Shown here: positions 42,558-50,930 of the stretch, in pieces
Layout: each line of letters opens with the position of its first letter
Numbering within the stretch: position 1 is the stretch's first letter
Source of the DNA: Lachnospiraceae bacterium
GTDB taxonomy: Bacteria; Bacillota; Clostridia; Lachnospirales; Lachnospiraceae
DNA: 64,000 nt
Direction of reading: 5' to 3'
NCBI GenBank assembly: GCA_015057275.1
Contig: SVEO01000001.1
Coordinates: 62,001 to 126,000 of the forward strand
Program-made: the position numbers and the translations under genes
Notes under the pieces: model-generated
What the model saw: only the letters and a program-made list of their open reading frames with translations
The model's database searches: none
Told to the model about the DNA's origin: nothing

Positions 42558-45029
42558 TTAACTCGAAGCTTTTACCACAAACACATTTCCACCATCGGCA
42601 AACATACTGGCCGCTTTTTCACGGGTGACGGTCACCTTTCGTTTCGTGTCCAGATAACGGATGCCAATGACGCTGCTGTCGTAGTCGACAATCATTGCCC
42701 AACCGTCGGCTGTATACGCGAGCACCGGCTTGCGAAAGCCCACGTATTGCAAAGCAATTTCCAGATTTGCGCCGGTCAAATCAAGTGCTTCGCCGTTTTG
42801 ATATGCCGCTAAAATTTCCTTTCCGTCCTCGACAGTTGCATCGAGCAGATACATATAGTACTGACGCTCCCCACGGCGATAAATCACTGTGCCCTCGCTG
42901 TCAATCACATAACCGTACACATCGCTTGCCGCTCCTACTGCGTCTGCCGCCCGTTCGTACATGCCGAGCAGCTTGCCACCGCCGTACGCATAGTAATAAA
43001 TTTCTCCATGCAGCACACTGGAAATCGTACGTTCATTATCCTGCTTATTGCAAATTGTACTCACATTGCTCTTTAACTCCGCCTTCGCAGGAATCGTACG
43101 GTTGTACGACACAGTCAAAATGCGGTCTTTTTTATTGTCTGAAACATAACGAATCGCGAGACCGCCCGCCGCACTTGTTGCTTGCCCGACCGTCTGCTCC
43201 TCGCCAATTACAGTATAGGAAATTACCTCACCGCTCGTCTGTTTTTCACTGTACTCATAAGAAATCATATTGTCTGTCACAGAAATTTCCGTGAAATAAT
43301 AACCATCTTTTGTGATGCGCTTTTTCTCGGCCCCCTCAGCATCTACAATCACAATTGTCTCGGCTGGGAACACCGTGTTTCCGTACGCATCGAGCGTAAT
43401 GTCCTGCGCATTTGCCACGCTGTAAACGAAGTCCTCGCCGATAAAGCCGACGCTGCGAATCAGCTTGCCTTTCTCTGCCACAAATTGCAGGTCCTGTCCT
43501 GATTCAAGTTTGAGAATGCGAATTTTCTCCGCGCCGTACACCGCGCTGTCCTCATTCCATGCAATCACATCGCCGCCATCCTGAATCACATAGCTGCCGG
43601 ACACCAGTCCCTCAACCATCTGAATCGACTCGGTGCCAATAAAATCCATGTAATAGAGGCTGTCCTCCACCATCAGATAGAATGAACCCTCCGCATTGAT
43701 ATAGGCAATCTTGCCCATCACTTCCTGCAAATATTCAAATGACTTATCGTACGGAACGAAGATTTCTTCCATCGTCACATTTTGTTTGGCATCGTAGCTA
43801 TAGAGCGCAATCCCAACCTCGCCTTCATGTGTGCCGGCACTCATGTAGCCATAGACAAGGAATTTGATATTTCCGGTGTTTTCTACCGAAATAATCTTAA
43901 TATCGTGGTTATGCGTGTAATTGTGTCCTTCCGCTTCCGGAAAAGCAAAAATCTGCGTCGCCACATAATCACTTATTGATAATTTCCAAAGTTCACCGTG
44001 GTTGACAAATGCAAGCTGGTAACCATTAGCGCTGTCCATCGCCTCCGCTTCCGCCTGTGGCTGAACACCGAGATTCACGCGTGTGGTTGAGAGCGTGTTT
44101 GCATTCGGTACAAACTGTTCCTCCATGGTTCGCTCGTAGGAAAGCACTGTCGTTCCATTACCGGAAACACAGAAAACTTCCTGCGCATCATAAAATGTCT
44201 TTACCCCGCCATCTTCTGTTTCCACAGTGTATTCCAGACGATAGCTGCCGATTTTTCCTTCCGAAAAGTCCACAATGGATACGCGTGTCTTTCCAATCTG
44301 TCCCGGCGCTAAATTCCCCCACATCAAGCGGCTGACAGAATCACTTATTGTAATTTTTCCGTAATGTGTGCTCTGTGTACCGCTCTGCAGATACTGCTCA
44401 AGTTCGCTTACCGAACTTGTCAAAAATGTATTCTTATGGAATGTCTCCACAAACATAAGCTGGCTCTTGTAATCCGGCAACTCACCGCGCACAAGTGTAG
44501 TATAGTAGCTGATGCATTTCTGCTCGGGTGTCTGCACAATCACACGAAGCGCAAATTCACCGTCGCCGAGGCCGGTTCCAACCGGAATATCAAAGGTTGT
44601 ACCTGCTCTATCAGCATCACTCTCTTTGTTGTCGCTTACCACATTCGTTGCCTCGCCGGATGCCACGACTCTATAACCCTCCTGCGAATAAATCTCATAA
44701 GAAATGCTTGTAATCTCATTTTTATAGAGGTCCAGTTCAAAAGAAACCTTGTTTGTGGTTCCAACCGGCGTTACTGTTTCGCGCATGCTGAGCACGTCCA
44801 TCTCACTTATGTAGCCATGCATCTCATTGATGCGCATACCGGTCGGCTCATCCCATACCCACAACATCGGCAGCGTAGCCTCCGTAAAGACAGTTGTTAC
44901 CGCAGGTGTCTCTTTTTGACGCAATAAGAGGAAAGAGAGTATCGCGGATATGAAAAATAAAGCGCAGACAATCCCCGCTTTTTTTCTCGCACTGCTCCAC
45001 ATTCTATTCTTTTCGCTCCCTCTGTTCAT
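42558..45029 (-). CDS. Large membrane-anchored extracellular protein, unknown
   Basis: 823 aa, not recognised. One N-terminal transmembrane helix (AGIVCALFFISAILSFLLL) anchors a large outer part made of beta-rich repeats; the middle and end (GNIKFLVYGYMSAG, GSYVIQDGGDVIAW, KRITKDGYYFTEISV, GWAMIVDYDSSVIGIRYLD) resemble the blades of a beta-propeller. No catalytic motif is evident. The sequence is free of signs of transfer. GAAATGGAG lies six bases before the start. It follows the methyltransferase gene by 30 bases, probably in one transcript. A sensor, adhesion or wall-associated role is possible, but only topology is supported. Confidence 0.8.
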   Translation of the reverse strand: MNRGSEKNRMWSSARKKAGIVCALFFISAILSFLLLRQKETPAVTTVFTEATLPMLWVWDEPTGMRINEMHGYISEMDVLSMRETVTPVGTTNKVSFELDLYKNEITSISYEIYSQEGYRVVASGEATNVVSDNKESDADRAGTTFDIPVGTGLGDGEFALRVIVQTPEQKCISYYTTLVRGELPDYKSQLMFVETFHKNTFLTSSVSELEQYLQSGTQSTHYGKITISDSVSRLMWGNLAPGQIGKTRVSIVDFSEGKIGSYRLEYTVETEDGGVKTFYDAQEVFCVSGNGTTVLSYERTMEEQFVPNANTLSTTRVNLGVQPQAEAEAMDSANGYQLAFVNHGELWKLSISDYVATQIFAFPEAEGHNYTHNHDIKIISVENTGNIKFLVYGYMSAGTHEGEVGIALYSYDAKQNVTMEEIFVPYDKSFEYLQEVMGKIAYINAEGSFYLMVEDSLYYMDFIGTESIQMVEGLVSGSYVIQDGGDVIAWNEDSAVYGAEKIRILKLESGQDLQFVAEKGKLIRSVGFIGEDFVYSVANAQDITLDAYGNTVFPAETIVIVDAEGAEKKRITKDGYYFTEISVTDNMISYEYSEKQTSGEVISYTVIGEEQTVGQATSAAGGLAIRYVSDNKKDRILTVSYNRTIPAKAELKSNVSTICNKQDNERTISSVLHGEIYYYAYGGGKLLGMYERAADAVGAASDVYGYVIDSEGTVIYRRGERQYYMYLLDATVEDGKEILAAYQNGEALDLTGANLEIALQYVGFRKPVLAYTADGWAMIVDYDSSVIGIRYLDTKRKVTVTREKAASMFADGGNVFVVKASS

Positions 45030-45059
45030 ATGTTACTCCATTTCAAAATGTTTTGCGTT

Positions 45060-46289
45060 TTATTCCGTTTCTTCCTTCAACAATCGCACCAATGTTGGAT
45101 CAAGCGCAAATGTCTCAATAAGTCCTGACACATCCGAGCTTTCCACCGCGAATTTACCGCGCATTTTCGCTTCTTCCGGTCGATTTGCTGGCAGTTCCCC
45201 ACCATTCGGCTTCTTCACTCCGCGAATCAAAATATTTTTCGGTGTATGCTCCAAATCGATAAATTCTAAAAGTTGCACTTTGTAGCCGTGTTGCTCTAAT
45301 AAGTTACCACGAATCGCGTCGGTAAGCAAGGCAGAAATACGCTCTTTGATTAGGCCGTATTTCAAAACTGGCTGCCATTCTTTATTTTTAATCTGTTTAT
45401 TTACTTCATGCTGGCAGCATGGCACCGACATAATGACGGATGCGCCCCATTTGACCGCCTTTTCAAGCGCATAATCGGTGGCGGTATCGCAGGCATGCAG
45501 GGTAATAACCATGTCCACCTGATTGACAAGCGCAAACTCAGCCACGTCTCCCTGTAAAAACTGCAACTTATCGTAACCGTATTTTTCAGCGAGCTGTGCA
45601 CAATGTGTGATGACATCTTCTTTTAAATCAAGTCCAATCATCCGCACCGGAATCCCCTGCAGCTCGTGTAGGAAATAGTATACAGCAAACGTCAGATACG
45701 ACTTGCCACAGCCGAAATCAAGAATCGTAATCTCTTCCTTATCAATCTGTTGCAAAATCGGCACGACATCATTGATATACTCTAAAAAGCGGTTAATCTG
45801 GCGGAATTTGTCATATTTTGCCTTGACAAGATGCCCATCCTTCGACATGACGCCGAGGTCTACCAAAAACGGTACCGGCGTGCCTTCCTGTAACAAATAC
45901 GCCTTCTTACGATTGTGCGCAAACCTGTCCTCTTTCGTCGGCTGTGCGTCCGCAGGCATCGTCGCTTCATTTTTCTTTTTCTTGCAGGTCACAAAAATCT
46001 TTCCTTTTTTGCTCACGCGGATAGAACGGTCCTCACTCTCCATCTGAATCTGACATTGTGTGAAGTTGCAAAAAAGCTCCTGCGTGAGGATTTCTTCACC
46101 TTCGACCGCTGTCATATTTTCGTGAAACACCTTCTGTCCGATGTAGCGCGTTACCTGAAAAACGGTCTGATTCTTGATTCGAATCGGCCGCACTTTGATT
46201 TTTAAAACCTCTGTCTTTTTTCCGCTGAGTGTCATTTGGATGAGCGCCTCCGTTAAGCACTCACGCATGACCTGTCTGATTTCTTCCAT
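45060..46289 (-). CDS. SAM-dependent methyltransferase with N-terminal extension
   Basis: 409 aa. The C-terminal half is a Rossmann methyltransferase: ILDFGCGKSYLTFAVYYFL (motif I), MIGLDLKEDVI, LQFLQGDVAEF, and DMVITLHACDTATDYAL followed by SVPCCQHEVNKQI. That DLxHACDTATD/PCCQHE pair marks a subgroup also seen as a domain of eukaryotic METTL25-like and related RNA or protein methyltransferases. The N-terminal 130 residues are beta-rich and basic. Substrate unknown. Start taken at MEEIRQVM after GAGGG; the track begins two codons earlier at TTG. Next gene downstream is the 823-aa surface protein. Confidence 0.82.
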   Translation of the reverse strand: MEEIRQVMRECLTEALIQMTLSGKKTEVLKIKVRPIRIKNQTVFQVTRYIGQKVFHENMTAVEGEEILTQELFCNFTQCQIQMESEDRSIRVSKKGKIFVTCKKKKNEATMPADAQPTKEDRFAHNRKKAYLLQEGTPVPFLVDLGVMSKDGHLVKAKYDKFRQINRFLEYINDVVPILQQIDKEEITILDFGCGKSYLTFAVYYFLHELQGIPVRMIGLDLKEDVITHCAQLAEKYGYDKLQFLQGDVAEFALVNQVDMVITLHACDTATDYALEKAVKWGASVIMSVPCCQHEVNKQIKNKEWQPVLKYGLIKERISALLTDAIRGNLLEQHGYKVQLLEFIDLEHTPKNILIRGVKKPNGGELPANRPEEAKMRGKFAVESSDVSGLIETFALDPTLVRLLKEETE

Positions 46290-46365
46290 TTGCAAACGCC
46301 CTCATTTTTATAAGGGCAGAGTTACCTCCACCCTCATTGATTACCTGCAGTGCAGGCGCTGTTTC

Positions 46366-46698
46366 TTACCAGCAGTGCCGTCTGTAGCGACATCTTCTGT
46401 GAAAAATCTCCTGAAGCAAAATTGCCTGCAGGTAGTCTCTTATTGCAGGTTCCGAGGCATCTTCCGCACCAGGAAGCCGCTGATAAATCATATCACCCAG
46501 CCGCATGAGCTGTGCTTTGTCCGGGTACTCATCGAACATCGGACTACCCTCATATTCGAGCTGGTCCAAAACCCGGTCGATTTCCTGCAACACACGTTGC
46601 ATATTTGGAGTCAACATCTCCTTAAAATACATCTGATCCTGCTGCGCCGCCATCATGTGGCTTGGCGGATAAGCAGTCCTGTTTTCTGTATTTCTCAT
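46366..46698 (-). CDS. Small hypothetical protein with Cys/Arg-rich end
   Basis: 110 aa, not recognised. Helical, acidic middle (LQEIDRVLDQLEYEGSPMFDEYPDKAQLMRLGDMIYQRL) and a short basic Cys-containing tail (RRCRYRRHCW). No signal or membrane segment. GGGAG lies six bases before the ATG at 46698; the track opens two codons earlier with GTG. It sits between the methyltransferase and dCMP deaminase genes in the same direction. A spore-coat-type or nucleic-acid-binding role could be imagined, but no evidence supports either. Confidence 0.6.
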   Translation of the reverse strand: MRNTENRTAYPPSHMMAAQQDQMYFKEMLTPNMQRVLQEIDRVLDQLEYEGSPMFDEYPDKAQLMRLGDMIYQRLPGAEDASEPAIRDYLQAILLQEIFHRRCRYRRHCW

Positions 46699-46763
46699 AT
46701 CCACTCCCGCTGATTCCTCAATTTACTATATGTAAAATCGCAGAAATTGTGCGTCACATATTA

Positions 46764-47252
46764 TTACAATGTGAGGCTAACTTCACGGCCGGAAGGCATG
46801 TATTGAATCACTTCTACACCGGCAGCCGCTAACATTTTTTTTGACGCCTTAACCGACGGAGAATCACCGTATTTATCATCGGCATACACAATCGCCCTAA
46901 TGCCGCACTGAATGACCGCCTTTGCGCATTCGTTACATGGGAATAATGTCACATAAAGTTTTGCGCCCTCCAAGCTGCCGCCACGATAATTCAATATCGC
47001 ATTCAGCTCACTGTGTGTGGAATAAAAATATTTGTTCTGCAACGGGTCATCACCCTCTCGGTTCCACGGAAATTCATCGTCCGAGCAACCGATTGGAAAC
47101 CCATTGTAACCCATCGACAAAATCTTGTTATCCTTGCTGACAATGCAGGAACCAACCTGCGTGTTCGGGTCTTTGGAACGCAGGGATGACAAATAAGCCA
47201 CTCCCATAAAATACTCATCCCAAGAAATGTAATCTGTTCGTTTTGTGCTCAT
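46764..47252 (-). CDS. dCMP deaminase (ComEB-like)
   Basis: 162 aa. Zinc and catalytic residues of the cytidine/deoxycytidylate deaminase fold: YSTHSELNAILNYRG (HxE) and TLFPCNECAKAVIQ (PCxxC). SWDEYFMGVAYLSSLRSKDPNTQVGS is the family's N-terminal signature and PIGCSDDEFPW a conserved substrate loop. It converts dCMP to dUMP for thymidylate synthesis. Start MSTKRTDY is six bases after ATGGAGG; the track's first four residues come from that motif. Followed by a small hypothetical gene. Confidence 0.93.
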   Translation of the reverse strand: MSTKRTDYISWDEYFMGVAYLSSLRSKDPNTQVGSCIVSKDNKILSMGYNGFPIGCSDDEFPWNREGDDPLQNKYFYSTHSELNAILNYRGGSLEGAKLYVTLFPCNECAKAVIQCGIRAIVYADDKYGDSPSVKASKKMLAAAGVEVIQYMPSGREVSLTL

Positions 47253-47303
47253 AGAATCCTCCATTTTAAAGTACGGGCTCTAATATGAGACATTTACCGC
47301 AAC

Positions 47304-47729
47304 CTATTCAATCCCCTTAATGCGGCGGATATGTCTCTCGTCATTTGAAAATGGTGTATCTAAAAATGTATCAACTATCTTAAGCGCAAGTCCAGCCCCG
47401 ACAACTCGTCCGCCAAGCGCCAACACGTTGGCATCATTGTGCTGTCTTGTTGCTTCTGCGCAGAAGCAGTCTGTACAAAGTGCTGCGCGAATGCCCGGAA
47501 TCTTATTTGCTGCAATTGAAATACCGATGCCGGTACCGCAAATCAAAATGCCCTTTTCTGCTCTTCCCTCGTTAATCTCTGCTGCTACCGCCTTCGCGTA
47601 AGTCGGGTAGTCGCAGGACTTCTCCTCATAACAGCCGAGGTCATTGTACTCAAGACCTCTCTCCTTTAAATGTGCAAGAATCTCCTGCTTTAATGCAAAT
47701 CCACCGTGGTCACAACCAACTGCTATCAT
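47304..47729 (-). CDS. rpiB: Ribose-5-phosphate isomerase B
   Basis: 141 aa, usual length. Signatures: MIAVGCDHGGFALKQEI, the active-site region LICGTGIGISIAANKIPGIRAALC and RQHNDANVLALGGRVVG. Interconverts ribose-5-phosphate and ribulose-5-phosphate. AAGGAGGACAAAACG precedes the start; the 22 track residues before it overlap the end of the phosphatase gene. The order phosphatase-rpiB matches ywlE-ywlF of Bacillus subtilis, which helps name the upstream gene. Confidence 0.95.
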   Translation of the reverse strand: MIAVGCDHGGFALKQEILAHLKERGLEYNDLGCYEEKSCDYPTYAKAVAAEINEGRAEKGILICGTGIGISIAANKIPGIRAALCTDCFCAEATRQHNDANVLALGGRVVGAGLALKIVDTFLDTPFSNDERHIRRIKGIE

Positions 47730-47784
47730 CGTTTTGTCCTCCTTATATTGTGTCATGTATATTTCAGAGCCATGCTCTAACCCG

Positions 47785-48237
47785 TTAAAAATCATTTTCT
47801 AATCGTTCAATGACTTTTAAAATCATACGCTCCATCTCCGCAGCGAAATCCCAATACCCCTGCAAATCTCTGCCGTATGGGTCGTCCACGTCGCCCAGCT
47901 CTCCGATAAACTCCTTCAATGTATAAACATTAATCGCCGTCGGGAATTCCTCATATACTTTCTTTTTGTACTGCTCCGTCATCACAAGAATGAGTGTAGA
48001 ATCCGCAAAATCGTCCTGCGCAAGTTGTGTGGCTGTGTGCGCCTCAAAAAACATGCGTTTCTTCTTTCCTACTTCAATCACTTTTGCGTTAGCCGGCTCC
48101 GGGAAAAGCACTACCAACCCACGCGACTGCACCGAAATAAACCGCGTCATATCCCAATATTTGCGAAAAATCCCTGCCGCCAGAACACTTCGCGTCGTAT
48201 TCGTCCTGCAGACAAAAATAATTTTTTTGTATCTCAT
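47785..48237 (-). CDS. Low-molecular-weight phosphatase, possibly protein-arginine phosphatase (YwlE-like)
   Basis: 150 aa. The P-loop VCRTNTTRS fits C-x5-R-S with Cys10 as nucleophile and Arg16; the general acid is in DVDDPYG. In the tyrosine phosphatases the residue four after Cys is aliphatic, while in the arginine phosphatase YwlE it is Thr; here it is Thr14. The gene also lies directly before rpiB, as ywlE does in Bacillus. Both points favour a phosphoarginine phosphatase. The loop is otherwise unusual (Arg-Thr where Thr-Gly is common, Thr where Cys is common), so the substrate remains uncertain. No arginine kinase gene (mcsB) is in the window. Confidence 0.8.
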   Translation of the reverse strand: MRYKKIIFVCRTNTTRSVLAAGIFRKYWDMTRFISVQSRGLVVLFPEPANAKVIEVGKKKRMFFEAHTATQLAQDDFADSTLILVMTEQYKKKVYEEFPTAINVYTLKEFIGELGDVDDPYGRDLQGYWDFAAEMERMILKVIERLENDF

Positions 48238-48367
48238 ACTAAAAAGGTATCCCCCTGTTCATCTCATAACAGTATAACACGAATCCAAGAAAAATCATAG
48301 TAGAATTTCATTTTTTCATCAACCTATAAATCGGCAGCAACGGGTTCTGATATTCTAGATTTGCAAT

Positions 48368-49171
48368 TCACTCCTGTGCAAAATAATTTTTTACACCTGC
48401 AACTATGGCCTTCGCAATCGACTGCTGATACACTTCCGTCGTCAGCTTCGTCGCTTCATCTGCATTGGACAAAAATCCACACTCTACGATAACAGTTGGA
48501 CTTGTGCTATGTACCAGCATATAATAGCTGTTGTTGGGCTTTTGTACCCGTTTATTTCCCGGATCGGCAATTTCAATAAGTGACTTTTGTAAGTCGGCTG
48601 CGAGAATCGCTCCTTCCTGTGAGTTTTCGTAATAGAATACCTGCGCACCGCGGATACTCTCGCTAGTATAGCTGTTCTGGTGAACGCTGATGGTGATATC
48701 CGGTTGTTCGGCCGCAATCAACGCACACCGCGCCCGCAAATCCGCCGCCTTTTTGTTGCTGTCACTCTCCGCGTAAAGTCCGGCATCCGTTGTGCGCGTA
48801 CAAACAATTTCCGCGCCTTCTTCCTCAAGAAGTTCCGCCAACTTCTGCGAAATTGCCAAATTTATATCCTTTTCCAGCTCATCATGCACGCCAACTTTAC
48901 CTGGGTCTATGCCTCCGTGTCCCGGATCAATGACGATTTTAATGCCGGAAAGTGGCAATCTTGCTTCATCCTTGTCAACATTTTCTCCATTTTCCCCGGC
49001 ATCATTACCGTCATTCGCTACACCGTCTTTTTTCCACGTACTTACCGACTCATTGCCGACAAGTCTCGGCAAAATAAATAAGGATAGCAGTGCCCCGAAA
49101 AGCAATAAACATGCTCCCATGATCCACTCTATCCTTATTTTTAACTGTTTTTCTCTATCTATTTTTTTCAT
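48368..49171 (-). CDS. N-acetylmuramoyl-L-alanine amidase, membrane-anchored (CwlD-like)
   Basis: 267 aa. One N-terminal transmembrane helix (WIMGACLLLFGALLSLFILP) is followed by an acidic spacer and an Amidase_3 domain: KIVIDPGHGGIDPG (zinc His85), HDELEKDINL (zinc Glu), SVHQNS (zinc His), and IVECGFLSN with the catalytic Glu. It cuts the bond between MurNAc and L-Ala in peptidoglycan outside the membrane. Size and layout resemble CwlD, which acts on spore cortex, but vegetative amidases can look alike. Start MKKIDREK follows GGGGGAGG; nine earlier track residues are leader. Confidence 0.9.
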   Translation of the reverse strand: MKKIDREKQLKIRIEWIMGACLLLFGALLSLFILPRLVGNESVSTWKKDGVANDGNDAGENGENVDKDEARLPLSGIKIVIDPGHGGIDPGKVGVHDELEKDINLAISQKLAELLEEEGAEIVCTRTTDAGLYAESDSNKKAADLRARCALIAAEQPDITISVHQNSYTSESIRGAQVFYYENSQEGAILAADLQKSLIEIADPGNKRVQKPNNSYYMLVHSTSPTVIVECGFLSNADEATKLTTEVYQQSIAKAIVAGVKNYFAQE

Positions 49172-49285
49172 GACCGCCTCCCCCAATACTTGCCGCACAC
49201 ATCACATATGAATGTGTTTGCTATAATAAGTATATGAGAGGCTTGCGTGAGATAGTACTTTCACAATCCAACGCCTTGCTTGTTT

Positions 49286-50146
49286 CTATCGTACGAGCAA
49301 ATTGCTGAATGTCGCAAATTGTTCCAGTGTAAAGGTTTCGCCGCGCACAGTTTCCGGCAAATTCATAGCCCTTAATGCAGCTACAACCTGCTCCTTGGAA
49401 TATGGCAACGACGGATCGTTGTTAATGCCGTTCTGCAACGTTTTCCGACGCTGATTAAAAGATGCGCGAATCAGTGCAAACATCTTTTTTTCATCATGCA
49501 CATCAACTGGTGGCTGCGCATGTCTCGTCAGACGAATAACTGCGGAGCCCACTTTCGGACGCGGCATAAAGCAGTTCGGCGGAACATTCGCCACGATTTC
49601 CGGCTTTGCATAATACTGCACCGCCAATGACAATGCACCGTAATCTTTCGAACCCGGCCCCGTCTGCATGCGATCTGCAACTTCCTTCTGCACCATAATC
49701 GTAATGCTGTCAACCGGAACCCCACTCTCAAATAGTGCCATAATAATCGGTGTGGTAATATAATACGGAAGATTTGCCACAACTTTGATTGGCTTACCGT
49801 CGTTCTTTTCGCGAGCAATGGCAGCAATATCAACCTTTAAAATATCCTCGTTAATAACCGTGACATTGTCGTATTCGGAGAGCGTGTCCCGTAAAATCGG
49901 AATCAGTGCATGATCGATTTCCACCGCGATTACCTCACGCGCCGCTTCGCACAGATACTGCGTCATTGTGCCGATACCCGGGCCGATTTCCAACACAAAA
50001 TCATCTTTTGTGACACCAGCCTCGCGCACGATTTTTTCCAGCACGTGTGTGTCAATTAAGAAGTTTTGCCCGAAACGCTTCTGAAACACAAAATCATATT
50101 TATTTATAATTGCAATAGTATTTTGCGGATTACCAAGTGTCACCAT
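49286..50146 (-). CDS. rsmA: 16S rRNA dimethyladenosine transferase RsmA (KsgA)
   Basis: 286 aa. KRFGQNFLIDTHVLEKIV opens the family; VLEIGPGIGTMTQYL is SAM motif I; VINEDILKVD and VANLPYYITTPIIM carry the NLPY catalytic motif. It dimethylates two adjacent adenines near the 3' end of 16S rRNA. AAAAGGGGAAAG precedes the ATG. It follows tatD by 12 bases; the order metG-tatD-rsmA is a common Firmicutes operon (in some species with rnmV between). Confidence 0.97.
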   Translation of the reverse strand: MVTLGNPQNTIAIINKYDFVFQKRFGQNFLIDTHVLEKIVREAGVTKDDFVLEIGPGIGTMTQYLCEAAREVIAVEIDHALIPILRDTLSEYDNVTVINEDILKVDIAAIAREKNDGKPIKVVANLPYYITTPIIMALFESGVPVDSITIMVQKEVADRMQTGPGSKDYGALSLAVQYYAKPEIVANVPPNCFMPRPKVGSAVIRLTRHAQPPVDVHDEKKMFALIRASFNQRRKTLQNGINNDPSLPYSKEQVVAALRAMNLPETVRGETFTLEQFATFSNLLVR

Positions 50147-50158
50147 GTCTTTCCCCTT

Positions 50159-50929
50159 TTAATCCATACGGTACAAACGCTTGCCGTTTTTAAACGTAAT
50201 TTCGCCAACTTCCTCAACCGTCATCCCTTTGATGGTTGCAATTTCTGACGCCACATATTGCAGGCGTCCCGAGTCATTTCTTCTGCCGCGGTAAGGCTCC
50301 GGCGACAAATACGGGCAATCGGTTTCGATGACAATGTGTTCGATCGGGATTTCTTCGACCACGCGGCGTAGCTTTTTGCCGTTTTTAAACGTAATAACAC
50401 CGCCCACGCCGATAAAAAAGCTCATTTCTACATATTCCTTGGCCATTTCGGCACTCGCAGAATATGCATGAATCACACCACCAATTTCCTCGGCATGTTC
50501 TTCCTTAAGGATGCGAAATGTATCTTCCGCCGCCTCACGGGAATGAATTGCTACTGGCAATCCATGTCCTCGCGCCAATGCCAGTTGTCTGCGAAACCAG
50601 TAGTCCTGTAAATCCTTTTCTTCCGGATGCCAGTGATAATCGAGACCAATTTCGCCAACTGCCACGATTTTCTCAGTCGAAAGCATCGCATCGAGCCACT
50701 GATATATGTCTTCGCTCATGGTAGAAATACATTCGGGATGGATGCCGAGCGCGCCATAAACAAACGGATATTGCTTCGTTAGTGCAATCGTATCCTCGCA
50801 GCCCTTGATCTCCGCACCCATATTCACGATTCGCTCTACTCCCGTCTCATGCAAGGCGGTAAGCAACTCTGTGCGGTCCCCGTCAAACGCTGCATCATCA
50901 TAATGTGCATGTGTATCAAAAATTCTCAT
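50159..50929 (-). CDS. tatD: TatD-family metal-dependent hydrolase
   Basis: 256 aa TIM-barrel hydrolase. Metal ligands: FDTHAHYDD (HxH), VGEIGLDYHW (Glu), AIHSREA (His), VIHAYSAS (His) and ETDCPYLSPEPYRGRRN (Asp). The family has DNase/exonuclease activity. The start MRIFDTHAH lies one base after the metG stop, so the two are coupled; the first seven track residues belong to the metG end. Member of the metG-tatD-rsmA operon. Confidence 0.95.
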   Translation of the reverse strand: MRIFDTHAHYDDAAFDGDRTELLTALHETGVERIVNMGAEIKGCEDTIALTKQYPFVYGALGIHPECISTMSEDIYQWLDAMLSTEKIVAVGEIGLDYHWHPEEKDLQDYWFRRQLALARGHGLPVAIHSREAAEDTFRILKEEHAEEIGGVIHAYSASAEMAKEYVEMSFFIGVGGVITFKNGKKLRRVVEEIPIEHIVIETDCPYLSPEPYRGRRNDSGRLQYVASEIATIKGMTVEEVGEITFKNGKRLYRMD

Positions 50930-50930
50930 A

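Noticed and set aside
44364-44927. 187-aa plus-strand ORF inside the 823-aa surface protein gene
   Set aside because: Antisense frame, Cys/His-rich and without a ribosome site; the minus-strand gene has signal, anchor and start signature.
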